In this document: in pieces, positions 25,771 to 34,301 of the stretch
Numbering within the stretch: position 1 is the stretch's first letter
Layout of the letters: each line of letters starts with the position of its first letter
Assembly: GCA_009777485.1 (NCBI GenBank)
Contig: WRLT01000004.1
Location: 62,001-126,000 of the forward strand
Origin: Bacillota bacterium
GTDB lineage: Bacteria; Bacillota; Clostridia; Christensenellales; Pumilibacteraceae
Direction of reading: 5' to 3'
Length of the DNA stretch: 64,000 nt
Translations under genes and position numbers: made by a program
Notes under the pieces: model-generated
Databases searched by the model: none
Told to the model about the DNA's origin: nothing
Seen by the model: only the letters and a program-made list of their open reading frames with translations

Positions 25771-28104
25771 ATGGAGAAAATCAAGCTAATCGAAGGCTGG
25801 CGTATGTTTTCGGCGGAAGAGCCGGAGAGCTTATCGGAAATACCCGAAGATACCGAAGAAATTCGCCTTCCGCACGACGCGTTGCCAAAAACGGTCAAAG
25901 ACTATTCTATACCGAACGGAGCCGAAACAGGCTATTACCCGACGGTAGTTTCTCATTTTTTCCGTGTTTTGCCAAAGGCTGATGCGGGGCATTGTATATA
26001 CCTTGAAGTAGAGGGCGTTTTAGGATTTGCCGATATTTTTATAGACGGTGCGTATATTGCGCACACGGCAAGGCGCGAACGCACACTCATAGATATAACC
26101 CAAAATTATAAAGCCGGCGCACTGCTATGTCTGCGCATAGCCACGCACCCCGATACGGGTAAGTACATCGGCAACGGAATCGCGGGCGGCGTGTCGCTAT
26201 TGAGCGTTCGTTATCCGCTTAGCATCGCGCCCTACGGCGGACGCATTCATATGCACACGCCCGGCGAAAAAGCGGCGGGTACGGCGTATATAGAAATTCA
26301 ATCCGCTGCGCAAGAGGTGCAGAGCGGCGAGCTGCTTATGGAAATCTTTAACGAGAAACAGCGTCGCGTTGTTAAAAAGCTGCGGCAGGTTAAATTAGCG
26401 GCGGGCAGCAAAAAAATTATAGAAATACCTTTTAGGATATTGCGCGCGTTTGAATGGACGCGGGACGACCCCTACCTATACACCTGCCGTCTTACCCTTA
26501 CGCCTGCTTCCGCGCAAAGCCCCGCGCCGCCGCAAACATTTACCTTCGGCATAGCTAAGCATGAGTTAGCAAACCGCGCGTATCGGCTAAACGGCAAGGC
26601 AGAAAAGCTGAAAGGCGCGGTATTGGCGCACGATAACGGCATGTCGGGCGCGGCGTCGGACGCGGCGGCCGAATACCGCAAGCTTTCCGCGCTAAAAGAA
26701 ATAGGCTATAATGCGGTGCGCTATATCGGCGTTCCTACCGAAACCGCCTTAGACTGTTTAGACCGTTTAGGAATGTTATGCGTAACGGATATTTTTGACA
26801 AGTTAGAATGCGGCGCGCGTTCATTAGACGGCCGCGCACGGTTTGGTTACGAATGGGAGGCCGCAGCGGAGGCGGCGGTACGCACGCTTAGAAACCACCC
26901 GTGCGTTGCGTTTTATTCGGTTGCTAACGACGCCGAAGAAAGCTACGGGCGCGGCAAGGGTTATGCGTTGATAAAAAAGATTACCGCAAAGATTAAAGAA
27001 TTCAACCCCGCCGCCTTAATCACCGCAAACGCGTTTGAGCGCGTTCCGTTAAAATGCGAGGCGGAGCGTTTTGAAATTAAACAAAAATCTAACTTAACGG
27101 CTGCGCACGCCATTGCCGCCGCCCGCGAAAAAGATTTATTCACCAAAATTACCGAACCGTATTTCGAGGGCTTAGACGTGGCGGGCTATTCGTTTTTGTA
27201 TCCCGACCTTGCAAGGCACAGCGCGGGTGGAAGGTTTGTACTAGGGCTTGCCGACCGCGGCGATAAAGCGTTTGAGGCGTTAGAGGCGGTAGAAAGCAAC
27301 CCTGGGGTGCTAGGCTGCTTTTTAAACTACGGCGCGGATTTTGCAGGTTCGGCCGCCGCCGACGGAGGCGGACATATCGCGCATAAGCCGTATATCAATA
27401 CACAAGGCGACTTAGACAGTACGCTGCGGCGCAAAAGCGCGTCTTATCATAAAGAAATTTTATTAGGCAAGCGCAACGTATGCGCCATAGTCGTGCAAGA
27501 CCCCGACTTTGCCGACCCTGCGGGCTTAGACCATTTTTCGGAAACGTATCCGCTGTGGAACTGGCCGCGTCATGTAGGCAAGCCGATTAAAATTGTGGTG
27601 TATGCGGGCGGCGATATTATACAGCTTAATTTAGACGGAAAATCCGTCGGGCGTAAGTTGGCGGGCAGACAAAGCAATTTTACCGCCGTATTTAAAACCA
27701 ACTTTTATCCCGGAAAATTAGAGGCAATCAGCTACTACAAAGGCAGCGAAAACGCCAAATGCGAATTAGAATCGGTATTGCAGCCCAAAGCAATAAAGTT
27801 AGAATGTGCCAAAAAACAAATTTTCGCGGGCGAAAGCTGTTATATCGATATGGCGGTAACGGATAAAGAGGGCAGAATAGTGCCGTATGCGACGCGCGAG
27901 CTACAAGTAAGCGTTTCGGCAGAGGGCGAATTAACCGCCTTAGGCACGGCAGACCCGCTAGGTACGTTTATCGGCGCAAGCACCGTGCGCGTGTACGACG
28001 GACGCGCAACCGCGTTGGTTCGCGGCAATGTGCCCGGCAGACTAATTGTAAAGGTTAGCGGAGAGGGATTGTTAAGCAACAAAATGACGATTAAAGTTAA
28101 GTAG
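25771..28104 (+). CDS. Glycoside hydrolase family 2-like protein, catalytic residues altered
   Basis: AAGGTG lies four bases before the TTG-ATG pair; I use the ATG. Domains in order: a jelly-roll sugar-binding domain (residues 1-155), an Ig-like domain (160-265), a TIM barrel (270-570) and Ig-like C-terminal domains including a DUF4982-like part and an invasin/Big-type end (670-778). In active GH2 enzymes the acid/base motif is NE; here the place reads FYSVANDAEE (Asn386-Asp387). The nucleophile motif G.E reads LGLADRG (residues 491-497), with Ala at the Glu position. So the protein is probably not a normal glycosidase. No signal peptide, so it appears cytoplasmic. Confidence 0.8.
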   Translation: MEKIKLIEGWRMFSAEEPESLSEIPEDTEEIRLPHDALPKTVKDYSIPNGAETGYYPTVVSHFFRVLPKADAGHCIYLEVEGVLGFADIFIDGAYIAHTARRERTLIDITQNYKAGALLCLRIATHPDTGKYIGNGIAGGVSLLSVRYPLSIAPYGGRIHMHTPGEKAAGTAYIEIQSAAQEVQSGELLMEIFNEKQRRVVKKLRQVKLAAGSKKIIEIPFRILRAFEWTRDDPYLYTCRLTLTPASAQSPAPPQTFTFGIAKHELANRAYRLNGKAEKLKGAVLAHDNGMSGAASDAAAEYRKLSALKEIGYNAVRYIGVPTETALDCLDRLGMLCVTDIFDKLECGARSLDGRARFGYEWEAAAEAAVRTLRNHPCVAFYSVANDAEESYGRGKGYALIKKITAKIKEFNPAALITANAFERVPLKCEAERFEIKQKSNLTAAHAIAAAREKDLFTKITEPYFEGLDVAGYSFLYPDLARHSAGGRFVLGLADRGDKAFEALEAVESNPGVLGCFLNYGADFAGSAAADGGGHIAHKPYINTQGDLDSTLRRKSASYHKEILLGKRNVCAIVVQDPDFADPAGLDHFSETYPLWNWPRHVGKPIKIVVYAGGDIIQLNLDGKSVGRKLAGRQSNFTAVFKTNFYPGKLEAISYYKGSENAKCELESVLQPKAIKLECAKKQIFAGESCYIDMAVTDKEGRIVPYATRELQVSVSAEGELTALGTADPLGTFIGASTVRVYDGRATALVRGNVPGRLIVKVSGEGLLSNKMTIKVK

Positions 28105-28162
28105 CCAAAGCTTTAGGCTATAAAACCATTTTACAAATTTTCAACACAGAGGGAATTAAACT

Positions 28163-29467
28163 ATGAAAGCCAACTACTACAACAAGGCAATCGAAACCAT
28201 GCCGCGCAGTCAATTAGAGGTACTGCAAGGGGAGCGTTTACATAAGCTTACGGCGTATGTGTACGAGCGCGTACCTTTTTACCGCGCAAAAATGGACGCG
28301 CTAAAAGTGCGCCCGTCCGATATAAAAACCATTCACGACATCGTAAAGCTGCCGTTTACCGAAAAGTCGGATTTGCGCGACAATTATCCTTTCGGCTTAT
28401 TTGCCGTACCTAAAAAAGAGGTGGTGCGTTTGCATGCGTCTAGCGGCACTACGGGCAAATTAACGGTAGTAGGGTACACGCAAAACGACATCGACGCATG
28501 GAGCGAGGCTATGGCGCGCAGCTTAGCGTGCGCAGGCGTTACGTCCGACTCTACCGTACACGTTGCATACGGCTACGGAATGTTTACGGGCGGCTTAGGC
28601 GCGCATTACGGCGCGGAAAAAATCGGCGCGCGCGTAGTTCCTATTTCTAGCGGCAACACGGCGCGGCAGCTTATGCTGTTAAAGGATTTCGAGGCAACTA
28701 CGCTATGCTGCACCCCTAGCTACGCCGCCTACATAGCCGAAGCCTTAAAAGAGGGCGGCTACAAGATAGCGGACTTCCGCCTTAACGCGGGCGTGTTCGG
28801 CGCGGAGCCGTGGAGCGAGGGTATGCGCGCGCATATTCAAAAAGAATTAAATCTGCAAGCCTTTGATATTTACGGCCTTAGCGAAATTACGGGTCCCGGC
28901 GTTTCGATGGAATGCTGCCGCCAAGACGGCTTGCACGTTTGGGAGGATTTATTCTACCCCGAAATTTTAGACCAACAGCTTTCGCCGTGCGCAAGCGGCA
29001 CGCAAGGCGAATTAGTATTTACCACGCTGTGTAAAGAGGCCATGCCGCTATTGCGTTACCGCACGCGCGACCTATGCACCCTAAACACCGCCGTATGTAA
29101 ATGCGGACGCACGCACGCCAGAATGGGCAAAATTTTAGGCCGTTCGGACGATATGCTTATCATACGCGGCGTAAACGTTTTCCCCAGTCAAATCGAAACG
29201 GTGCTGTTAGACTTAGGCTACGCAAGCCCGAATTACCGCTTAGTAGTAGAGCGGCACAACAACACCGACACGCTAGACGTAGAGTTTGAGCTTTCGCCCG
29301 ATATGTTTTCGGGGCTGATTTCGGGCGTCGAAAAAATCCGCGACGAAATCAAGCACAAAATTTACAGCGCGACGGGGTTGAATGCGGGCGTTCGGTTAGT
29401 AGAGCAAGGCACCATTCCGCGCAGCGAGGGCAAGGCCAAGCGCGTGTTAGACAATAGAAAAATTTAA
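28163..29467 (+). CDS. paaK: Phenylacetate-CoA ligase family enzyme
   Basis: Adenylate-forming enzyme of normal PaaK length (434). The ATP loop is HASSGTTGK (residues about 93-101). FGAEPWSE, DIYGLSEITGPGVSMEC, LLRYRTRDL and the C-terminal hinge GRSDDMLIIRGVNVFPSQIE are all typical. It joins an aryl acid (phenylacetate or indoleacetate in characterised relatives) to CoA using ATP. In anaerobes these genes usually travel with indolepyruvate oxidoreductase; here only the ACT-domain partner, 45 bases downstream, is present. Confidence 0.93.
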   Translation: MKANYYNKAIETMPRSQLEVLQGERLHKLTAYVYERVPFYRAKMDALKVRPSDIKTIHDIVKLPFTEKSDLRDNYPFGLFAVPKKEVVRLHASSGTTGKLTVVGYTQNDIDAWSEAMARSLACAGVTSDSTVHVAYGYGMFTGGLGAHYGAEKIGARVVPISSGNTARQLMLLKDFEATTLCCTPSYAAYIAEALKEGGYKIADFRLNAGVFGAEPWSEGMRAHIQKELNLQAFDIYGLSEITGPGVSMECCRQDGLHVWEDLFYPEILDQQLSPCASGTQGELVFTTLCKEAMPLLRYRTRDLCTLNTAVCKCGRTHARMGKILGRSDDMLIIRGVNVFPSQIETVLLDLGYASPNYRLVVERHNNTDTLDVEFELSPDMFSGLISGVEKIRDEIKHKIYSATGLNAGVRLVEQGTIPRSEGKAKRVLDNRKI

Positions 29468-29512
29468 AGCACAAAAATCATAATTTTCTCATATACTAGG
29501 AGGTAGTTCCTT

Positions 29513-29926
29513 ATGCTTAACCAAATAGCGATATACTTAGAAAATCGCAAGGGGCGCGTTTTCAGCGTTACCAAAACCTTAAAAGACAGCGGCGTAGACA
29601 TGATTGCTCTAACGCTGGCGGAAGGTAAGGACTTCGGCATTTTGCGCATTATCACGCGCGACAACGAAAAAGCCGTAAACGCGCTGCGCGGCGCGGGCTT
29701 TACCATTATCAGCCCCGATTTTATCGGCGTTGAGGTTGCGGATAAGCCAGGCGGCTTGTACGAGGTGCTAGAATGCTTAGACGCGGCGGACATTAACATC
29801 GAGTACATTTTTTCGCACCGCACCGAGTCGGGCGCACTGATTTTTATGCGCGTATCCAACGAACAAAAGGCCATAGACGTACTTACCGCAAAGGGCGTAA
29901 AGATTTTACAAAAAGGCGCACGGTAA
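29513..29926 (+). CDS. Tandem ACT-domain protein, PaaK partner
   Basis: Two ACT domains: residues 3-65 (QIAIYLENRKGRVFSVTKTL) and 70-135 (IGVEVADKPGGLYEVLECLD), the second with the usual PGGL amino-acid-binding turn. The short double-ACT protein is a regular neighbour of PaaK in Clostridia and is thought to sense an amino acid. A strong AGGAGG precedes the ATG. Cytoplasmic. Confidence 0.88.
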   Translation: MLNQIAIYLENRKGRVFSVTKTLKDSGVDMIALTLAEGKDFGILRIITRDNEKAVNALRGAGFTIISPDFIGVEVADKPGGLYEVLECLDAADINIEYIFSHRTESGALIFMRVSNEQKAIDVLTAKGVKILQKGAR

Positions 29927-30032
29927 AGGCGGCGGCTGGCAATCGAACACTCTTGTCTAAGTCAAAATGAGGTTCAGCCGCGCAACCGTTGCGCGGAGTT
30001 ATCTTATTTTTGGCTTAGACACGGGAGGAAGT

Positions 30033-31100
30033 TTGTCGTTAATCGCGGATATCGATGTATCGGCTTTTGCCCGCAACCTGTCTGCGGTGCGCAAAAAAGC
30101 CCGAGTTAAGCTGTGCGCGGTAATTAAAGCAGACGCTTACGGACACGGCGCAGAAGGCATTGCGGCGGCTGCCGAGCCGTTTGCGGACGAGCTTGCCGTT
30201 GCCGACATTTTCGAGGCGGCGCAGCTTAAAAAAATAACAAAGCCCGTTTTGATACTAGGCCCGCTTGCGGACGCGGCGGAGCTGGTAAAAAATCGCGGCC
30301 TGTGGCGTCAAAATTTTATTCCTACCGTGTGCGATTTGCGCGATATCCGCATTTTAGAGGCACTGTGTCCGCCCGTAAAGAGCGTTAATCTTAAAATCAA
30401 TACGGGGATGAACCGCTTAGGCGTGCGCCCCAAAGAGGTGTGTGCCGCCGCCGCGCAAATCGAAAGGGCGGGCTATCGGCTGCACAGCGTTTTTTCACAT
30501 CTGCATAACGCCGCAGATACGCCGTCTGCGCAGGCGCAGCTAAACTGCTTTAAGGCGTGTACCGCAAGCTTACCGCCGCAGGTTATGCGGCATATCGCGG
30601 CAAGCGCGTGCATGGTCTTACCGCAAGAGTTCTGCTTAGACGCGGTGCGTCCCGGCCTTGCGCTGTACGGCTACGGCGGCGCGTTAGAGCCTGTTATGAA
30701 AGTGCACGCGCCGATTTTAAAAATATTTGCCGTGCAAAAGGGCGAGCATATATCCTACGGCGAGTACACCGCGCCGCGCGATATGCTGCTGGCGGTTATC
30801 GGCGCGGGCTATGCAGACGGGATAAGGCGCAAGCAAAACGCGGCTGCCGAAAACCGCTTTGTTTCGATTAACGGCGCGTTATGCCCGTTTGTCGGGCAGG
30901 TGTGCATGGACAGCCTTATGGCGGACGCAACGTATTCGGGCGTGCGCTACGGCGACAGGGCTTATTTGTTAGGCAACGGCGTAAGCGGCGAAAAGCTGGC
31001 GGAGGCGTGCCAAACCAACATCTACGAAATACTAACCGCATTTAAAGGCAGGGTAAAAAGAAGATATGCAAAAGCAGAATCTAAGGGCGCAATTAACTAA
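30033..31100 (+). CDS. alr: Alanine racemase
   Basis: I choose the TTG at 30033 because GGGAGG lies six bases before it and the protein then begins with the family's usual IADIDVSAFARNL; the ATG at 29967 has no ribosome binding site. PLP lysine Lys32 sits in CAVIKADAYGHG, and the second catalytic residue Tyr is in HISYGEYTAP. VGQVCMDSLMADAT is also typical. Length 355 from this start, slightly short. The enzyme makes D-alanine for peptidoglycan. The leader has a long inverted repeat (TGTCTAAG near 29954 and CTTAGACA near 30014) enclosing a GCGCAACCGTTGCGC hairpin. It overlaps the next gene by 35 bases. Confidence 0.92.
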   Translation: MSLIADIDVSAFARNLSAVRKKARVKLCAVIKADAYGHGAEGIAAAAEPFADELAVADIFEAAQLKKITKPVLILGPLADAAELVKNRGLWRQNFIPTVCDLRDIRILEALCPPVKSVNLKINTGMNRLGVRPKEVCAAAAQIERAGYRLHSVFSHLHNAADTPSAQAQLNCFKACTASLPPQVMRHIAASACMVLPQEFCLDAVRPGLALYGYGGALEPVMKVHAPILKIFAVQKGEHISYGEYTAPRDMLLAVIGAGYADGIRRKQNAAAENRFVSINGALCPFVGQVCMDSLMADATYSGVRYGDRAYLLGNGVSGEKLAEACQTNIYEILTAFKGRVKRRYAKAESKGAIN

Positions 31101-31635
31101 AATCCGTCAAAGTATTACGGATAAAAAACAAAAGGACAAGCTGTTGTGCGAGCGGCTAAGCAAACTTTTGCACGCGAAGTATCCGCAGGCTAAAAACGTT
31201 TTTACCTATGTTTCAATCGGTTCGGAGGCGGATACGCGCGGCTTTATTGCCCAAATGGCGGATACCTATACGCTGTATTATCCGCTTACGGGCAAAAGCG
31301 GCGATATGCTGCCTGCCCGCGCCGTGCGGTTTAAGTATCTAAACCCTAACCGCTGCGGCAATTTGCCGTCGGATTGTGTAAGCCACGCGCACGAGCCGAT
31401 TATTCCCGAAATTACGGTTATTCCGCTGTTAGGCTTTAACGAACAATTGTACCGAATCGGCTACGGCAGAGGTTGCTACGACCGCTATTTAAAAGGCAAA
31501 AAAACCGTTAAAATCGGGCTTGCCTACGACGAACAGCTTTGCGACTTCATTCCCGACCCCCACGATATCGCCCTAGATTACCTACTAACCCCCACCCGCA
31601 CGCTTGCAAAAAGGCAAGTAACTACAAAGGAGTAA
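31066..31635 (+). CDS. 5-formyltetrahydrofolate cyclo-ligase
   Basis: The 189 residues have the family layout: basic N-terminus LRAQLTKIRQSI, FTYVSIGSEADTRGFI, YYPLTG, then ITVIPLLGFNEQLYRIGYGR and GCYDRYL near the C-terminus, which hold the substrate and ATP sites. It converts 5-formyl-THF to 5,10-methenyl-THF with ATP (YqgN/YgfA/MTHFS family). Its start lies inside the 3' end of alr, so the two are coupled. Confidence 0.92.
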   Translation: MQKQNLRAQLTKIRQSITDKKQKDKLLCERLSKLLHAKYPQAKNVFTYVSIGSEADTRGFIAQMADTYTLYYPLTGKSGDMLPARAVRFKYLNPNRCGNLPSDCVSHAHEPIIPEITVIPLLGFNEQLYRIGYGRGCYDRYLKGKKTVKIGLAYDEQLCDFIPDPHDIALDYLLTPTRTLAKRQVTTKE

Positions 31636-31642
31636 ATCACTC

Positions 31643-31915
31643 ATGTTCGACGAAACAAAAGCGCAGCAAGAGTTTGAAACGTTTACCCAAACATTTGACG
31701 AGGCCTCGCAATACTTTATTTCTAAATGCTATGAGTACGGCGTAGGCTGCCCGCAAAACCATAAGCTTTCGATAAGAGCTTTTTCTAACCTTGACGATAT
31801 ATACGGCATCAATCAAAAGAAAATCGAAAAATGGTATAAGCAAGCAAAACAACAAAACCTTGAATGGCTAAAAGCAGAAAAACACAGAGGGGACAGACAC
31901 AGAGGGACGGAGTAG
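31643..31915 (+). CDS. Small hypothetical protein, 3' end formed by a REP sequence
   Basis: AAAGGAG precedes the ATG by a somewhat long gap. About 75 residues (FDETKAQQEFETFTQTFDEA, then QKKIEKWYKQAK) are helical and charged, with no family I recognise. From residue about 80 the frame runs into the REP end of the mini-element (EKHRGDRHRGTE), so the natural C-terminus was probably different and the element truncated or extended it. Confidence 0.5.
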   Translation: MFDETKAQQEFETFTQTFDEASQYFISKCYEYGVGCPQNHKLSIRAFSNLDDIYGINQKKIEKWYKQAKQQNLEWLKAEKHRGDRHRGTE

Positions 31916-32122
31916 TGTGCTATGAAAAAGTTGGTCTAAGGTATTGACAAAACATAATTGATGGTGTATGATAAAAGTAATCGGGAATGGCGGGTAAAAC
32001 CATTTGGTCACGTCGGCTCTCCAACCTTGTGTGTTGGGGAGCCTAATTGTTTTTATATAGTTGACAAAAGCGAACCACAATACGACACATTAAATAGCAC
32101 ACTACTCCGTCCCCCTGTGTCA
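31882..32122. mobile_element. Internally deleted derivative of the RAYT element
   Basis: The left end (ACAGACACAGAGGGACGGAG, then TAGTGTGCTA) matches the left end of the RAYT element at 32594. The right end (CAATACGACACATTAAATAG, then CACACTACTCCGTCCCCCTG) matches the last codons of the transposase gene and its right REP at 33421-33465. A TAGTTGACAAA..GCGAACC stretch from the RAYT promoter is also present at 32058. It is therefore a non-autonomous copy. It separates the 31643 gene from the membrane-protein gene at 32144. Confidence 0.7.
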
Positions 32123-32143
32123 TTAAAAAGAGGAGAAGTAAAA

Positions 32144-32548
32144 TTGTTCGATAACACGGAAAACAAACCTAAAAAGAAAACTTCCGGCATTTTCAAAATG
32201 GAGCTGTTGGTCGGTATATTGTTTTTTATTGGATTTATGTGTGTGCTTATTTTTTGGGTTCAGATTTTTGAAACCTACAAAAAAGCATTAGTAGTTTCGG
32301 TAAATTCCACAGGTTGGGGTAGTAAATATTTAGAGATAACTTTTTTAGTTGACGGTGTTGAATATACGGGCACAACTCCAAAAGGAGGCTTCACGAACAA
32401 GTATGTATATTATAAGCCGGAAAATCCTACTGAAATTTGGAATGACTCGAGACCGTTTTTGATGGGGTTGCTGTTATTCGGTGAAGCAATAATAATCGGA
32501 ATGATAGCTGGCTTTTGTGTACGGGAAGCAAAAAGAAAAAAGGAATAG
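32144..32548 (+). CDS. Small two-TM membrane protein, paralogue of the 16198 gene
   Basis: The TTG at 32144 has AGGAG nine bases upstream, and upstream codons of the same frame belong to the mini-element, so I start here (134 residues). Helices lie at about residues 20-44 and 99-123. The loop VVSVNSTGWGSKYLEITFLV, DGVEYTGTTPKGG and YVYYKPENPTEI aligns with the 16198 product. DUF3592-like layout; unknown function. Directly flanked on both sides by REP-type sequences. Confidence 0.7.
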   Translation: MFDNTENKPKKKTSGIFKMELLVGILFFIGFMCVLIFWVQIFETYKKALVVSVNSTGWGSKYLEITFLVDGVEYTGTTPKGGFTNKYVYYKPENPTEIWNDSRPFLMGLLLFGEAIIIGMIAGFCVREAKRKKE

Positions 32549-32642
32549 TTTCAATAAGTAAATACATTTGGAGGGGCAGACATAGGGGGAATAGACACAG
32601 AGGGACAGACACAGAGGGACGGAGTAATGTGCTATAAAATAG

Positions 32643-32671
32643 TTGACAAAGCGAACCATTGTGTGTAAAAT
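32643..32671 (+). promoter_or_regulatory. Sigma-A promoter of the RAYT transposase
   Basis: TTGACA, 17 bases, TAAAAT, inside the left end of the element. Confidence 0.7.
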
Positions 32672-32688
32672 GAATTACGAGGTGAAAT

Positions 32689-33441
32689 ATGCCAAGAACT
32701 GCAAGAAAGAAAAGTCCTACTGGAATATATCATGTTGTGCTTCGAGGAATAAACAAGCAAACCATATTTTATGATGATGAGGATAGAAAAGTATTTTTAA
32801 ATAGATTAAAAATAAATAAAGAAAAAATATCTTATGAAATATATTCATTTTGCATGATGAGCAATCACATACATATATTGATTAATGAATTAGATAACTC
32901 TATTGGTAAAATATTTCAAAAAATATTAGGTAGTTATGTTTATTGGTATAACAGAAAATATGAACGAATAGGCAATTTATTTCAAGATAGATTTAAAAGC
33001 GAAACAATAAACAGCGAAGGGCATTTATTAAGTGCCGTAAGATACATACATCAAAATCCAATTAAAGCGGGAATAGCAAAAAGCATCGAAGAATATGAGT
33101 GGAGCAGTTATTCGGCATATGTAAGCGACAAAAAGGGCTTTATAAATACGGATTATATTTTAAGGATTTTAGACGGAAAAGACAAATTCATTAAGTTTAT
33201 GAATGAAGTGGAAGAAAAACCCTTTATAGAATTTAACAACACGGCGTCAATATCTGATAAAAAACTACAAGACCAAATTGAACGCATATACAGCAAATAC
33301 AAAATTAGCAATATTCTTACATTAGAAAAGGGTGGCAGAAATGAAATAGTGTCAATAATTAAAGCAATTCCTGGAACAAGTATACGCCAAATAGCAAGGA
33401 TAACGGGAATTCCGATATCAACAATACGACACATAAAATAG
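32689..33441 (+). CDS. REP-associated tyrosine transposase (RAYT, Y1_Tnp/HUH)
   Basis: MPRTARKKSPTGIYHVVLRG is the standard beginning. The HUH metal motif is NHIHIL (His60, His62) and the catalytic tyrosine is Tyr119 in AVRYIHQNPIKAG. A C-terminal extension of about 75 residues ends in a helix-turn-helix-like segment (GTSIRQIARITGIPISTIRH), as in many Bacillota RAYTs. The enzyme nicks and joins single-stranded DNA at REP hairpins. GAGGTG precedes the ATG. The gene is complete and AT-rich compared with the neighbours, consistent with transfer. Confidence 0.92.
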   Translation: MPRTARKKSPTGIYHVVLRGINKQTIFYDDEDRKVFLNRLKINKEKISYEIYSFCMMSNHIHILINELDNSIGKIFQKILGSYVYWYNRKYERIGNLFQDRFKSETINSEGHLLSAVRYIHQNPIKAGIAKSIEEYEWSSYSAYVSDKKGFINTDYILRILDGKDKFIKFMNEVEEKPFIEFNNTASISDKKLQDQIERIYSKYKISNILTLEKGGRNEIVSIIKAIPGTSIRQIARITGIPISTIRHIK

Positions 33442-33570
33442 CACACTACTCCGTCCCCCTGTGTTAGTCCCCCTGTGTTACGATATTTCTATTCTTACAC
33501 ATGGCAATAATGTAACCATGTTGTCTGCTCATGACGGAATAGGAATACATATCATTTATAAGGATATGTA

Positions 33571-33610
33571 ACACAGGGGGACAAACACAAGGGGACGGAG
33601 TAGTGTGCTG
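33571..33610 (+). repeat. Extra REP sequence downstream of the RAYT element
   Basis: ACACAGGGGGACAAACACAA followed by GGGGACGGAGTAGTGTGCTG, the inverted partner of the REP at 33439-33480. The two enclose 90 bases of unique DNA, giving a BIME-like unit. Between here and the rsmD promoter I see only an AT-rich spacer. Confidence 0.75.
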
Positions 33611-33712
33611 TTATAATAATAGTAATTTCACCATGCCGTACTTTTGGTTTTTTCGTTGTTAAAGCGGGCAGTGTTAACATAAAAAGCTAACGTCTGCCAA
33701 AACCTAAAAGGG

Positions 33713-33741
33713 TTGACTTTTTTTTAAAAAGGTGTTAGATT
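33713..33741 (+). promoter_or_regulatory. Sigma-A promoter of rsmD
   Basis: TTGACT, 17 bases, TAGATT; the ATG is seven bases after the -10 box. The spacer is nearly identical to that of the promoter at 16691. Confidence 0.75.
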
Positions 33742-33747
33742 GAGTTT

Positions 33748-34293
33748 ATGCGCGTGATAACAGGAAAATATCGCGGAAAGAAACTCTTTGCGCCTGCCGA
33801 TAATCGAATTCGCCCGACGTCCGACCGCGTTAAGGAAACCGCGTTTAATATGCTGTATTCTAAGGGCTACGGGGCGGATATCCGCGTACTGGATTTGTTT
33901 GCAGGTACGGGCGGTATGGGTATAGAGGCGTTGTCGCGCGGTGCGGGCGAATGCGTTTTTACCGATATCGACAAAAAAAGCTGCGCATGCGTCCACAAAA
34001 ATCTTGCGCACACGGGTGCGTCGGGCGAGGTATACCACGCCGATTACAAAACCGCGCTGTTAAAGCTGGCGGGACGCGCATTTGATGTTATTTTTATAGA
34101 TCCGCCGTTTGCCTCCCGCCGCGAGGCGGACGCGGTAGGGCTAATTTTGCAGCACGGCGTTTTAGCTAAGGGCGGCGTGATAGTAATAGAACACGCCGCC
34201 GATAATCCGCTAGACGGCTTGCCTACGCAGCTAAACCGCGAATCACGCGCGTGCGGCAACACGGTTTTAACCTTTCTTTCTTATAAGGAGTGA
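33748..34293 (+). CDS. rsmD: 16S rRNA guanine-N2 methyltransferase RsmD
   Basis: MRVITGKYRGKKL is the typical start. RPTSDRVKETAFNML, the SAM loop VLDLFAGTGGMGIEALSRGA (residues about 47-66) and the catalytic motif IDPPF (residues about 116-120) are all present. Length 181 is normal. It methylates G966 of 16S rRNA using S-adenosylmethionine. The pairing with coaD directly downstream is a common bacterial arrangement. The stop codon overlaps the coaD ribosome binding region. Confidence 0.95.
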   Translation: MRVITGKYRGKKLFAPADNRIRPTSDRVKETAFNMLYSKGYGADIRVLDLFAGTGGMGIEALSRGAGECVFTDIDKKSCACVHKNLAHTGASGEVYHADYKTALLKLAGRAFDVIFIDPPFASRREADAVGLILQHGVLAKGGVIVIEHAADNPLDGLPTQLNRESRACGNTVLTFLSYKE

Positions 34294-34301
34294 ACACATT
34301 T

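Larger units (their letters stand above)
32594..33480 (+). mobile_element. REP-associated tyrosine transposase element
   Basis: Left REP (two GACACAGAGGGAC units, then GGAGTAATGTGCTA) and right REP (TAGCACACTACTCCGTCCCC, then two CCCCCTGTGTTA units) are inverted copies flanking one transposase gene. The arrangement is the usual REPtron layout. A further REP in the left orientation lies at 33571. Confidence 0.8.

Noticed and set aside
29927-30032. Riboswitch upstream of alr
   Set aside because: There is an inverted repeat and a small hairpin, but no consensus of a known riboswitch and no terminator or sequestered ribosome binding site that I can show.
31958-32143. N-terminal extension of the membrane protein at 32144
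   Set aside because: These codons lie in the RAYT mini-element; a ribosome binding site before the TTG at 32144 fits the paralogue's length.
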